The position numbers and the translations under genes were made by a program. Shown one piece after another: positions 9,048 to 16,744 of a stretch of DNA of 64,000 nucleotides (the first letter of the stretch is position 1; every line of letters starts with the position of its first letter). The notes beneath the pieces are model-generated. The model worked only from the letters and a program-made list of their open reading frames with translations. It was not told the origin of the DNA and searched no databases. This DNA comes from a bacterium. Lineage in GTDB: Bacteria; Hinthialibacterota; Hinthialibacteria; OLB16. The stretch spans positions 124,001-188,000 of the forward strand of contig JAJVIK010000017.1 of assembly GCA_022072055.1 (NCBI GenBank), written 5' to 3'.

Positions 9048-10088
9048 TTATAGGTTGGCGTTCTTTCGAAGGCGCATCAGGGCCTCTACGGTCTGCTTGG
9101 GGATGAGTCCATGTTGATCGGGCGGTACATCGAGGAGCAGGTTTACTCGCCGCTGCCGGCAAGCTGTGAAGATACTCAAAAGCTCCTCGTCGGAACGAGG
9201 TTGATCAGCCTCGACCCAGAACCAGTCTTTGCCAATGGGATCACACACCTCGCCCGGCATGTAGTAGTCCTTACCCTCAATGGAGCGCCATTTTTTATGA
9301 CCGCTATCGGGTGGGAGACGTCGCTCAATGGCAATCAAGTCCGAAGGCCAAGCGTACTCGATGTCGTAACTCTCTCCGGTGGCAATCCCGCTGTTCATCA
9401 TGATGATTGTGCTGGGCTGTAGAGACGCGACATGGTCATAGAGGAAGCTCCGATAGCCGCGCCCTAGAATTCCCGGGGTGTCGATCCACACCTCGGCGAT
9501 CGGTCCATAGTGGGTCAAGAGCTCCGTGATCTGGTTGGTCTGGAAGGTCTGGTAAATGGAACTGGTGAAGGCGGGAAGATCTCCCTTGGGGTCTGAGGGT
9601 GTCCTGCTTCCGAAGCGGTTGTGGTTGTCCCAGGAGCAATAGTAGAAGCCGGGGAGGATTCCATGCTTCTCACACGCGCGGACAAAGGCCTCGACCACAT
9701 CAGTCTTATTCCCACTCCGAGCCACGGTATAGTCGCTGAACGCGCTGGGCCAGAGGCAGTGCCCCGCCACATGCTTTGTGGTCAGGACCGCGTACCTCAT
9801 CCCAGCGTCTCGAGCAACCTGAATCCATTGATCCACATTCAACTGATCGGGAGCGTAGAGCGACGCGGGCGAATTCCCTTTGGAAAGCTCATCGCCATCA
9901 AAGGTGCTCATCCCAAAGTGGATGAACATGCCATACTCCAGGGATTCCCACCTCTGAAGTTGTTCCAAGGTCAATCGCTGGGAGCCGGATTGACCGGCGA
10001 CTTCACCCTGCGCGGGAGCAGCCGACACACCGGCGCTCGCAACAAGAGTCCCACCCGCACCAGCGGCAAGAAATCGGCGTCGGTTCAC
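9048..10088 (-). CDS. GH29 alpha-L-fucosidase-like protein, Tat signal
   Basis: 346 aa, short for GH29, with no C-terminal beta-sandwich. A GTG start at 10088 is supported by GAAGGAGGA five bases upstream. MNRRRFLAAGAGG is a twin-arginine signal. The barrel begins WESLEYGMFIHFG (His58), then TTKHVAGHCLWPS at 103-115. The nucleophile-type Asp203 is in EVWID. Typical fucosidases have KHHDGF at the second motif; here the second His and the Asp are replaced (KHVAGH), so substrate specificity may differ. The likely role is periplasmic or extracellular removal of fucose-like residues from glycans. The FAD oxidoreductase follows after 24 nt, which indicates an operon. Confidence 0.85.
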   Translation of the reverse strand: MNRRRFLAAGAGGTLVASAGVSAAPAQGEVAGQSGSQRLTLEQLQRWESLEYGMFIHFGMSTFDGDELSKGNSPASLYAPDQLNVDQWIQVARDAGMRYAVLTTKHVAGHCLWPSAFSDYTVARSGNKTDVVEAFVRACEKHGILPGFYYCSWDNHNRFGSRTPSDPKGDLPAFTSSIYQTFQTNQITELLTHYGPIAEVWIDTPGILGRGYRSFLYDHVASLQPSTIIMMNSGIATGESYDIEYAWPSDLIAIERRLPPDSGHKKWRSIEGKDYYMPGEVCDPIGKDWFWVEADQPRSDEELLSIFTACRQRRVNLLLDVPPDQHGLIPKQTVEALMRLRKNANL

Positions 10089-10494
10089 TCAGATCCTCCT
10101 TCCCCATCCTCGGAAGATACTCCGCCAACATCCCGCCCCTCTTGCATCGAGTCAAGGGAGAGTATCTCGAAAAAACACATCATCGGGTCCACCGCAGGCC
10201 AGAAACTCCCGCCCCTACTGAAGGCTGTGAAACCGTTGTTGGAAAAGTCACCGAATTCTCCACGTGTCCACAACCGCCGTCCCGCCAGCCACATCATACC
10301 TGAAAAGGTGAAAGGATCCGGCACGTTTCCCACAGGTTTTTCAGGCTCCTAACTGAAGGAGAGTCAGGGGGTTGAAGTACATTTGAGCCTTTTCCCCAGG
10401 AATAATAATAAGAGTAATAAGAAGAATATACTCCTCATACTCTCACTACTCTTTTCCGAGTGTCTAGAAGGGTTGACCCTAGCGTATAGCGCCG
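10089..10494. other. Intergenic region with AT-rich block
   Basis: About 400 nt between the ROK gene's 3' repeat and the fucosidase start, expected to hold the fucosidase promoter. Positions about 10395-10460 are strikingly A+T-rich with near-repeats of ata/agtaata and an inverted pair GAGTA...TACTC. A frame of 82 codons on the minus strand (10085-10333) overlaps the fucosidase start but has no recognisable content, so I do not call it. I see no RNA gene. Confidence 0.4.
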
Positions 10495-10589
10495 CAATGG
10501 GCCACGCTCCGTCATGGCCAGTATTACAGGGTCATGGGACGCGACGGAGCACGCCCCTCCCATTCCGCATTCGCGTGAGAAGCGCTCTA
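10495..10589 (-). repeat. Palindromic intergenic repeat, copy 2
   Basis: Starts at the TAG stop (10587-10589) of the ROK gene, like copy 1 at its own gene. The stop-proximal segment is AGAGCGCTTCTCACGCGAATG when read on the minus strand, against AGAGCATTTCTCACTCGAATG in copy 1. It then carries a GGGACGCG-type degenerate stem (10536-10557 region) and the GGCCACG...TGGCC hairpin (10500-10519), here present once. Same orientation as the other copies. Confidence 0.72.
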
Positions 10590-11576
10590 ACGACCGCCGT
10601 TTTCGATCAGGCGCTGGCGGGCATACAGCGCCCCCCCGAGCGCCCCGGCATCGTCCCCAAGAGAGGCGACCTCAATACGGGAGTGATTGCGATTGGATTC
10701 AAGGGCGATTTCCATCGCAACGCGTTTGGCTGTCGGATAGATTGCTTCAGGCATGGCTTCCATTACTCCACCCCCAAGAACAACGACATCGGGAGCGAGG
10801 AGGTTGATCAATGAGCCAATTGTAACGCCAACAAATTCAGCCGTTTGTTCAAAAGTCTTCCGAACCACGGAATCGCCCGCATGGTAGGCGTCCGCCAGAT
10901 CAGAGCTGCGGATTCGCTTTCCGGACTTGAGAAGCTCCTCAAGCGCGCATTTTTTTCCTTTTTTAATTTCTTTTTTGATCCGGTTGACAATTGCGGTTCG
11001 ACTGGTCAGACCCTCGACAGAGCCACGCAGATTAAAGGGTCCTGGTGGGCCGCCATGTTGGATAATCACATGGCCAAGTTCTCCGGCTGTCCCTGTGGTA
11101 CCGTGATAGATATGCCCGTTCAGGATGATTCCGCCGCCGACCCCGGTGCCGAGAAACATCCCCACAACATTATCAGACCCCTTCCCCGCGCCGAGGACTG
11201 CCTCGCCAAAAGTTCCCAGGTTTACATCATTATCTATGAACACAGGGCACCCGAGAAACTGGGAGGCCTCATCGGCGAGTGGGAACTGGTTCCAGGCAGG
11301 GAGGTTGGTGGCCTGGAGGATGATACCGGTCTTAGGGTCAAGCGGACCGGGAAAGCCGATTCCCGCGCAGCGGAGGTTCTTCCGATCCACCCCGGCCTCA
11401 TCAAGCGCCTGGCCCACCGAGGCCATCATCCGGCCAAGGAGAGATTCCGGGCTGCCATCGCCGGTTTTTTTCTTTCCTCGACCCAAGATGACGTTGTTCT
11501 CGTCCAAGATCAGAGAATAAATCTTGGTGCCGCCGACATCGATTCCCAGGGAACATCCACGGAATTTTGGGGGCAT
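10587..11576 (-). CDS. ROK-family sugar kinase (glucokinase-like) lacking the zinc motif
   Basis: 329 aa from the ATG at 11576; upstream in-frame starts precede the family start and are unlikely. GIDVGGTK (11-18) is the ATP phosphate-binding motif. FIDNDVN places the catalytic base at Asp117. FLGTGVGGGIILNG and the C-terminal VVVLGGGVMEAMP are typical of ROK. The hallmark zinc motif CxCGxxGCxE is absent: residues 179-188 read GPFNLRGSVE, while the preceding GELGH His169 is kept. The likely reaction is ATP-dependent phosphorylation of glucose or another hexose in the cytoplasm. There is no N-terminal HTH, so it is not a repressor-type ROK. It is upstream of the fucosidase/oxidoreductase genes but separated by 500 nt. 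Confidence 0.88.
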   Translation of the reverse strand: MPPKFRGCSLGIDVGGTKIYSLILDENNVILGRGKKKTGDGSPESLLGRMMASVGQALDEAGVDRKNLRCAGIGFPGPLDPKTGIILQATNLPAWNQFPLADEASQFLGCPVFIDNDVNLGTFGEAVLGAGKGSDNVVGMFLGTGVGGGIILNGHIYHGTTGTAGELGHVIIQHGGPPGPFNLRGSVEGLTSRTAIVNRIKKEIKKGKKCALEELLKSGKRIRSSDLADAYHAGDSVVRKTFEQTAEFVGVTIGSLINLLAPDVVVLGGGVMEAMPEAIYPTAKRVAMEIALESNRNHSRIEVASLGDDAGALGGALYARQRLIENGGR

Positions 11577-11798
11577 CGGATTTCTCTCTTTACAGACTTG
11601 AAGAAAAGCCGGTTGCAGCATACCAGAGAGCGGCTCCGGAACGAAGTCATTTTTGCCGGAGGGGAGCCTCGTCAAGCGGAAGAAATCAGTCGAAGCGGCA
11701 AACTTTACCCGCGCGCGGGACCCTGCTCACTTTCAAGAAACCCATCATAACCTACTGAAAACTAAGAGATTAGCTCCAGGCCAATAGGGAGAATGAGG

Positions 11799-11815
11799 TT
11801 GGTACAGCCGCTGCT
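11799..11815 (+). promoter_or_regulatory. Sigma-54-type (-24/-12) promoter before flgB
   Basis: TTGGTACAGCCGCTGCT carries GG at 11801-11802 and GC at 11813-11814 with exactly ten bases between. It differs from the consensus TTGGCACGNNNNTTGCW at three positions. It ends 34 nt before the flgB start, giving a short leader. Flagellar basal-body operons are often RpoN-dependent, which supports the call. No activator site was identified. Confidence 0.5.
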
Positions 11816-11848
11816 TTAGGAGCACTCCAGTAGGAGTGGACTCAAACC

Positions 11849-12241
11849 GTGATCGTCAACCCATTCTTCGACAGCAGCAAGAGCAACAGGATCCTCCAGG
11901 CCTCCCTGGATGCGCACGGGATCCGTCAACGCGCATTAGTCCACAACATCGCCAATGTCGACACCCCGGGCTACCGCAGAATCCGGGTGGACTTTGAGGA
12001 GCAGCTCCAGAAAGCGAGTGAGCAGCTCGCCCGTGGCGTGGATCGCGTGCCGGCCTTTGCCGGAGTGGTCCCCACGATGGAAATGGACATGTCGCGTCCG
12101 CTCCGAGCCGATGGAAGCAATGTGAGCATTGAACGCGAGATGGCGGATCTGTCCCAGAATGCCTCGAAGATCACACAGATGACCGAGCTCTTGATACGCA
12201 ACTACAGGGATCTCAAGGCCGCGATTAACGGCAGGAGTTGA
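11849..12241 (+). CDS. flgB: Flagellar basal-body rod protein FlgB
   Basis: 130 aa, normal length. It forms the proximal rod with FlgC, FlgF and FliE across the periplasm and is exported by the flagellar type III system. HGIRQRALVHNIANVDTPGY is the rod-family N-terminal motif, and the C-terminal heptad helix (MTELLIRNYRDLKAAING) is present. The start is GTG at 11849 with AGGAG about 12 nt upstream. First gene of the flagellar operon; flgC follows 11 nt after the stop. Confidence 0.95.
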   Translation: MIVNPFFDSSKSNRILQASLDAHGIRQRALVHNIANVDTPGYRRIRVDFEEQLQKASEQLARGVDRVPAFAGVVPTMEMDMSRPLRADGSNVSIEREMADLSQNASKITQMTELLIRNYRDLKAAINGRS

Positions 12242-12252
12242 GGGAATCGACC

Positions 12253-12699
12253 ATGAGTTTTGAGGTTTCGGCGTCAGCCCTTGAAGCGCAACGCATCCGC
12301 ATGGATGTGATCGCCAACAACATCGCCAACGCCCAGAGCACGCGAACCGAGGATGGCGGGCCGTACCGGCGTCGCGCGGTGGTTTTCGAGGCGGTCGGTG
12401 GGGGTGGGAACCGTTTTCGACGGATGCTGGAGTCGGCGGAAATGGACCGCGTGGCGGGTTCAGGGGTCCGTGTGGCGCGAATTGTCGAGGCCCAAGGCCC
12501 TGAAGCCTTTATTGAGGTCTATGACCCCACGAATCCGGACGCCGATTCCGAGGGGATTGTCCGGAAACCGAACATCCGCGTGGTGGATGAGATGGTGAAC
12601 CTGATTGACGCCTCGCGGGCCTATGAGGCAAATATCACCGCCCTCAACACCACCCGCCAGATCAACAACAAGACCCTTGAGATCGGGCGGACCGCCTAG
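12253..12699 (+). CDS. flgC: Flagellar basal-body rod protein FlgC
   Basis: 148 aa from the ATG at 12253 with GAGGGA eight bases upstream; an earlier in-frame TTG at 12238 overlaps flgB and is less likely. RMDVIANNIANAQSTRTEDG is the rod-protein N-terminal signature. The C-terminal helix (YEANITALNTTRQINNKTLE) forms the conserved coiled core. Proximal rod component exported by the flagellar type III apparatus. It stands between flgB and fliE as in most flagellar operons. Confidence 0.95.
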   Translation: MSFEVSASALEAQRIRMDVIANNIANAQSTRTEDGGPYRRRAVVFEAVGGGGNRFRRMLESAEMDRVAGSGVRVARIVEAQGPEAFIEVYDPTNPDADSEGIVRKPNIRVVDEMVNLIDASRAYEANITALNTTRQINNKTLEIGRTA

Positions 12700-12778
12700 C
12701 GGCATGTCCCGAAAAAAAAATGCTGTCGGGTGAAGATTACCCCTGGAAATGTTTCTCGCGTTGGGATAGGATCGAGCA

Positions 12779-13090
12779 ATGGTTAATCCGGTTTCGCTAA
12801 CTCAAGTCGGGACAGTGAGTACGGATAACCAGACGACACGGGGGTTGGGGACCCCTGAGTCGGCGGGGAAAGCGTCGTTTCGAGACCTGCTCGAGAAGTC
12901 GCTGGGGGAAATCAACGATCTGCAGTCGGTCGCTGAGGAGAAGATCCGCAAGTTCGCCACCGGGGAAGTGACGGACCTGCGGGAGGTGATGGTGGCGGTC
13001 GAGGAAGCCAACCTCGCGTTCCAATTCACCCTCCAAATGCGCAATAAGATTGTCGAAGCCTACCAGGAAATCTCTCGTCTTCAGGTCTGA
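12779..13090 (+). CDS. fliE: Flagellar hook-basal body protein FliE
   Basis: 103 aa, the usual size. FliE joins the MS ring to the rod. The C-terminal half is diagnostic (VMVAVEEANLAFQFTLQMRN, then KIVEAYQEI-type ending). The N-terminal third is polar and variable as in other FliE proteins. ATG at 12779 lies 79 nt after flgC, and the order flgB-flgC-fliE is classical. Confidence 0.94.
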   Translation: MVNPVSLTQVGTVSTDNQTTRGLGTPESAGKASFRDLLEKSLGEINDLQSVAEEKIRKFATGEVTDLREVMVAVEEANLAFQFTLQMRNKIVEAYQEISRLQV

Positions 13091-13350
13091 TCCAAGCGCC
13101 TTTCCCAAGTGAGAAAGAGGGGATGGTTCGCGGTCGGAGAGGGGAATCCGTCCGTGAGCGAGGGGGAGTGCAGCGCGTTGAGCAGACCGTCAGAAAACCA
13201 CCACTGGTTTCGTGTTCGGGGTTCCCGCGCCAGCGGGAACGTCAACTGACCGGCGCCGGACTTCTTCTCCTCGTGAAAGCCCCTCGTGTGTGAGTTTCGC
13301 GGTGTGTCCAAGACGCGCCTGCCCCAATTCACACTCAAAGGGGAGAAAGC
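13091..13350. other. Intergenic region with two hairpins
   Basis: 260 nt between fliE and the FliF-like gene. It holds two stem-loops: AAACCA-CCAC-TGGTTT at 13195-13210 and GTTCCCGC-GCCA-GCGGGAAC at 13221-13240 (perfect 8-bp stem). Neither is followed by a T-run, so I do not call a terminator. They may attenuate or process the mRNA. No credible gene. Confidence 0.45.
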
Positions 13351-13950
13351 ATGCGGAGGTTCACCACAGAGGGGGTTGTAGGGATTATCGGGTGCCTGAT
13401 GGGGTTTGGGATTCTAGCGGGGGTTTCCGGGCGCTCGGAGGCGTTCTGGTTCAGCGAACCGGAGGAGCGGATTCTGGTGGTCGGGGTGCCGAGCGAATTC
13501 CAGCCATACTTGGCGAAGTTTCTCGCTGAAGAGGGGGTGCCCTACCGGTTGGACGCCAGGACGCGCACCTTTTATGTCACGGCGGAGCCCATTGGGATTC
13601 TGGAGAAGGCCCAGAAGGTCCGCCCGATTGATACAATCGCGCGCCGGGGCCTCCTGGAGCGCCGACTGGAAAAGGAGTTCCGCCGCCGCTGGCCGAAGGT
13701 TGAGGATCCGAGGGTTTGCCTAGCGTTCCCGGATTACATTCGGGACAAGCAGCCGGATGCCGAGCCGATTGCCTTCATCCTAGCACGCGGACTATCGAAG
13801 AGCGCTGCCGAGGAGGCGAAGTTGCTGGTGGCGGAGACTGTGAGCGGGCTGCCGCTCAAGAATATCGCTGTGGTGGGCGCCGATTGGCGGCCGGGGCCGG
13901 CGTATGGCTCAGGCGGCGAGGGCCGGACTCGGATCGCGAGGCGAGATTAG
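13351..13950 (+). CDS. Exported FliF-like protein (ring-building motifs RBM1 and RBM2 only)
   Basis: 199 aa. Residues about 9-30 are a hydrophobic signal or anchor (VVGIIGCLMGFGILAGVSG). Residues 40-85 (ILVVGVPSEFQPYLAKFLAE, then EGVPYRLD...FYV) line up with the start of the neighbouring FliF (LLFTDLTESEIREAVRFLKG, then NGVRYSVRD...IYVYE). Residues 105-178 (RRLEKEF ... PRVCLAFPD ... AFILARGLSKSAAEEAKLLV ... GLPLKNIAVVGADW) match FliF RBM2 (EEELADTI ... ARVHITE ... VVAKELPPEVVMGIQSVVAS ... SLKPADVVVTDQN). The beta-collar and C-terminal membrane/FliG-binding parts of FliF are absent. It lies between fliE and fliF with fliF 151 nt downstream. By inference it is a periplasmic partner or modulator of the MS ring. 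A type III secretion SctJ-like protein is an alternative, but there is no lipobox. Confidence 0.65.
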   Translation: MRRFTTEGVVGIIGCLMGFGILAGVSGRSEAFWFSEPEERILVVGVPSEFQPYLAKFLAEEGVPYRLDARTRTFYVTAEPIGILEKAQKVRPIDTIARRGLLERRLEKEFRRRWPKVEDPRVCLAFPDYIRDKQPDAEPIAFILARGLSKSAAEEAKLLVAETVSGLPLKNIAVVGADWRPGPAYGSGGEGRTRIARRD

Positions 13951-13951
13951 T

Positions 13952-13985
13952 CTCAAACAGGCGCGGCCGGCCTGTCCTTTTTGAG
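13952..13985 (+). terminator. Possible intrinsic terminator or attenuator before fliF
   Basis: ACAGGC (13957-13962), seven-base loop, GCCTGT (13970-13975), then CCTTTTT. The T-run also pairs with CTCAAA at 13952-13957, so the hairpin may extend. It sits directly after the FliF-like gene's stop. If it works, fliF onward is partly uncoupled from flgBC-fliE. A second hairpin, CGTGGGG-N8-CCCCACG, follows at 14010-14031. Confidence 0.45.
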
Positions 13986-14101
13986 TGAGCCGTAAAGGCT
14001 CCATGCGTGCGTGGGGAGAATCCACCCCACGTTGGATGCGGTGGCTTTGGTTTGCGATGGCCCTTGGAAGAGGGTGAAAGGACGGCTTCATTGAACCAAC
14101 C

Positions 14102-15709
14102 ATGCCCGATTGGTTTTCGCGCCTAGGAGGAGACCTCGGTCGAGTTTGGGAACAGCTTTCAGCCGCCCAGAAATGGCTGGTCGGGGGGATCACCGGGGCC
14201 TTGATCGCGGGCCTGGTGGGGGTCGCCATCTCGGTCTATTTTGTCCCCTCCGGGCAACTGCTCTTCACGGACCTGACAGAATCCGAAATCCGGGAGGCGG
14301 TGCGTTTCCTCAAGGGAAACGGGGTCCGCTATTCGGTTCGCGACAGCGACATCTATGTCTATGAGGACCGTGACAAGGTGCTCATGGACTACTCCATCGC
14401 CCACAGCGACAAGCCGCTGGGGGGCAGACGGTACCTCAAGGAATTCAGTCTCAGCCGGACCAACGCGGAATTCAACGAGCTGCGCATGCGCGCGCTGGAG
14501 GAGGAGCTCGCGGACACGATCCAAGCTCGCTCCGACCTGGTGGACTGGGCGCGGGTCCACATCACCGAGGGGAAGGAAGGGCTGTTCCGCTCGACCGACA
14601 AGAAGCCCACCGCCTCGGTGAAAGTCGGCGTGGTGGCCAAGGAGCTCCCCCCGGAAGTGGTGATGGGGATTCAGAGCGTGGTGGCCAGCGCGGTGCCCAG
14701 CCTGAAACCGGCGGATGTGGTGGTCACCGACCAAAACAGCCGGATTCTGGCCGGTTTCGTGGAATTGACCGAGGAAGAGCAGCTTTCCACGGAAAAGCAG
14801 AAGGCCGAGGTCCGCGAGCGCGAGAAACGTCTGCAAGCGGTCAACGAGATCCTGACCCCTTGGGTGGGTGAAGGGAATTTCCGGGTCTCGGCGATCGTGA
14901 AGCTTAACTTCGACCGCAAGGAGATCAAGGAGACCTTCCGGGACTCCAACAGCCCGTTCCTGGTGGAGCAGGAGTCCGAGGAAACCAACGAGGAATCCAA
15001 GGAATCCGGTGGAATCCCCGGGACGCCGAGCAACAACCCGGATGACAACCAGATCCAGGGCGAGGCCTCCAAAGGCCAAGCAACCACCAACACCAGTGAA
15101 AGCCAACGGCGCAAGTACGAGCCGGGAACGCTGCGGGAGACCCACACCGAGGTGGCCCTCGGGAAGCTGGAGGAACAGTGGATCTCCATCGTGGTGAACC
15201 AGATTCCCTCGGATGAAGGAGGAAAGCGAACCTATCAGGCGCGCACGGAGCAGGAAATGACCGAGATGGCCAACCTGCTCAAGCCCGCGGTGGCGCACAT
15301 AGAGGATGGGAGCCACCACTTTGTCCTCACCCAGGCCCCGTTCGACATCAGCGTGGCGGTGCGCGCCGAGGAGACCGTGCGCACTCGGGCGATCCGCCAG
15401 AATGTGGAGAGCGCCGCTTTTCTCATCGCCGCGCTGTTTTCCATTATCGTGTTCCTGTACTTCCTGAGGAAAGTGTTCACCGCGCCCACTCCGGAGCGCG
15501 AGCCGGAACCGGAGCTGGAGGAGGAGCGTCCCATGGAGGTCCTGCATCAGCTCGGGTTACGTGAGCTCGGATTGAAGACCATCGGCGATGTGGCCGGTCT
15601 TTCGCCCGAGGAGCAGAAGATTAGAATGATTCGCGAGCAGATCGAGTCCTACGCCAAGGGCGACGCCTCGAAGTTCGCGGGCATCCTTAAGAACTGGCTG
15701 GCGGAGTAG
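14102..15709 (+). CDS. fliF: Flagellar MS-ring protein FliF
   Basis: 535 aa, normal. Forms the MS ring in the inner membrane. N-terminal membrane helix at about 25-50 (WLVGGITGALIAGLVGVAIS), then RBM1 (LLFTDLTESEI), RBM2 (ARVHITEGKEGLF ... SVVASAVPSLKPADVVV) and RBM3/collar. A Gln/Asn/Ser-rich insert lies near 290-340. The second membrane helix is at about 437-458, and the C-terminal cytoplasmic tail is the FliG-binding part. ATG at 14102. fliG follows after 6 nt, so the two are almost certainly translated from one mRNA. Confidence 0.96.
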   Translation: MPDWFSRLGGDLGRVWEQLSAAQKWLVGGITGALIAGLVGVAISVYFVPSGQLLFTDLTESEIREAVRFLKGNGVRYSVRDSDIYVYEDRDKVLMDYSIAHSDKPLGGRRYLKEFSLSRTNAEFNELRMRALEEELADTIQARSDLVDWARVHITEGKEGLFRSTDKKPTASVKVGVVAKELPPEVVMGIQSVVASAVPSLKPADVVVTDQNSRILAGFVELTEEEQLSTEKQKAEVREREKRLQAVNEILTPWVGEGNFRVSAIVKLNFDRKEIKETFRDSNSPFLVEQESEETNEESKESGGIPGTPSNNPDDNQIQGEASKGQATTNTSESQRRKYEPGTLRETHTEVALGKLEEQWISIVVNQIPSDEGGKRTYQARTEQEMTEMANLLKPAVAHIEDGSHHFVLTQAPFDISVAVRAEETVRTRAIRQNVESAAFLIAALFSIIVFLYFLRKVFTAPTPEREPEPELEEERPMEVLHQLGLRELGLKTIGDVAGLSPEEQKIRMIREQIESYAKGDASKFAGILKNWLAE

Positions 15710-15715
15710 GAGACC

Positions 15716-16741
15716 ATGGTCAGGAGAGCCAAGACGGAGGGACCCTCGGAGCTCACCGGGCGCCGCAAGGCGGCGATCCTGCTGGTTTCCCTCGGACCGG
15801 AAATCGCCGCCGAGATCTACCGCAACCTGAGCGACCAGGAGATCGAGCAGGTCACCGTGGAGATCGCGAGCCTGGGGAACCTGAGTCCGGATGCCATCAA
15901 CTCGGTGCTCGAGGAGTTCTATCACACCGCGCTGGCCCAACAGTTCCTGAACACCGGAGGCATTGACGCCGCCCGATCGATTCTGGAAAAGGCGCTGGGA
16001 TCGAAGCGCGCGGTGGAGGTCATGAGCCGGTTGCAGGGAGTCCTCCAGGTCAGTCCCTTTGATTTCGTGAAGCGGGTCGAGCCGGAGCACTTGCTCTCCT
16101 TCATCCAGGGAGAGCATCCGCAGACCATCGCGTTGATCCTCTCGCACCTGTCGCCCGAACAGGCCGCCCCGATCATCAGTTCCCTGCCCCCGGATCACCA
16201 AGCCGAGGTCGCGCTCCGCATCGCCACCATGGACCAGACCACTCCGGAAATCACCCGCGAGGTCGAGCGCGTGCTGGAGCGCAAGATCGCGACCGTGCTC
16301 TCGCAGGAATTCACCATGGTGGGCGGCGTGGAGGCCCTCGCGGAGCTGCTTAACCGAGTGGACCGCAGCACCGAGCGCGCGATCATGGAGACCCTGGAGG
16401 CCGAGAACGCGGAGCTCGCGGACGCGGTCAAGAAGCTGATGTTTGTGTTCGAGGATATTGTGCTGCTCGATGATCGCGCGATTCAGCAAGTGCTCAAGGA
16501 GATCGACCAGCGCGAGCTGGCGATGCTTCTCAAGGGGGCCTCGGATCAGGTCAAGTCGAAGATACTCTCGAACATGTCGCAGCGCGCCGCCGAAATCGTG
16601 AAGGAGGACATGGAGTTCATGGGCCCGGTGCGCGTGCGCCAGGTGGAGGAGGCGCAGCAACGCTTTGTGGCGGTGATCCGCCGACTCGAAGAGGCCGGAG
16701 AGATCACCATTTCGCGCTCCGAGGAAGACCTGATCGCCTGA
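15716..16741 (+). CDS. fliG: Flagellar motor switch protein FliG
   Basis: 341 aa, full length. FliG binds the FliF tail and carries the charged torque helix that interacts with the stator. RRKAAILLVSLGPEIAAEIY is the N-domain, EHPQTIALILSHL the middle-domain motif, and MFVFEDIVLLDDRAIQQVLK the conserved linker/C-domain. The C-terminal R/E/D residues (SNMSQRAAEIVKEDMEFMG) match the torque helix. AGGAG stands five to six bases before the ATG. Tightly spaced between fliF and fliH. Confidence 0.97.
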   Translation: MVRRAKTEGPSELTGRRKAAILLVSLGPEIAAEIYRNLSDQEIEQVTVEIASLGNLSPDAINSVLEEFYHTALAQQFLNTGGIDAARSILEKALGSKRAVEVMSRLQGVLQVSPFDFVKRVEPEHLLSFIQGEHPQTIALILSHLSPEQAAPIISSLPPDHQAEVALRIATMDQTTPEITREVERVLERKIATVLSQEFTMVGGVEALAELLNRVDRSTERAIMETLEAENAELADAVKKLMFVFEDIVLLDDRAIQQVLKEIDQRELAMLLKGASDQVKSKILSNMSQRAAEIVKEDMEFMGPVRVRQVEEAQQRFVAVIRRLEEAGEITISRSEEDLIA

Positions 16742-16744
16742 GCG

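Noticed and set aside
10085-10333. 82-codon minus-strand frame overlapping the fucosidase start
   Set aside because: Placement looks like translational coupling, but the sequence is unrecognisable and it has no ribosome binding site of note.
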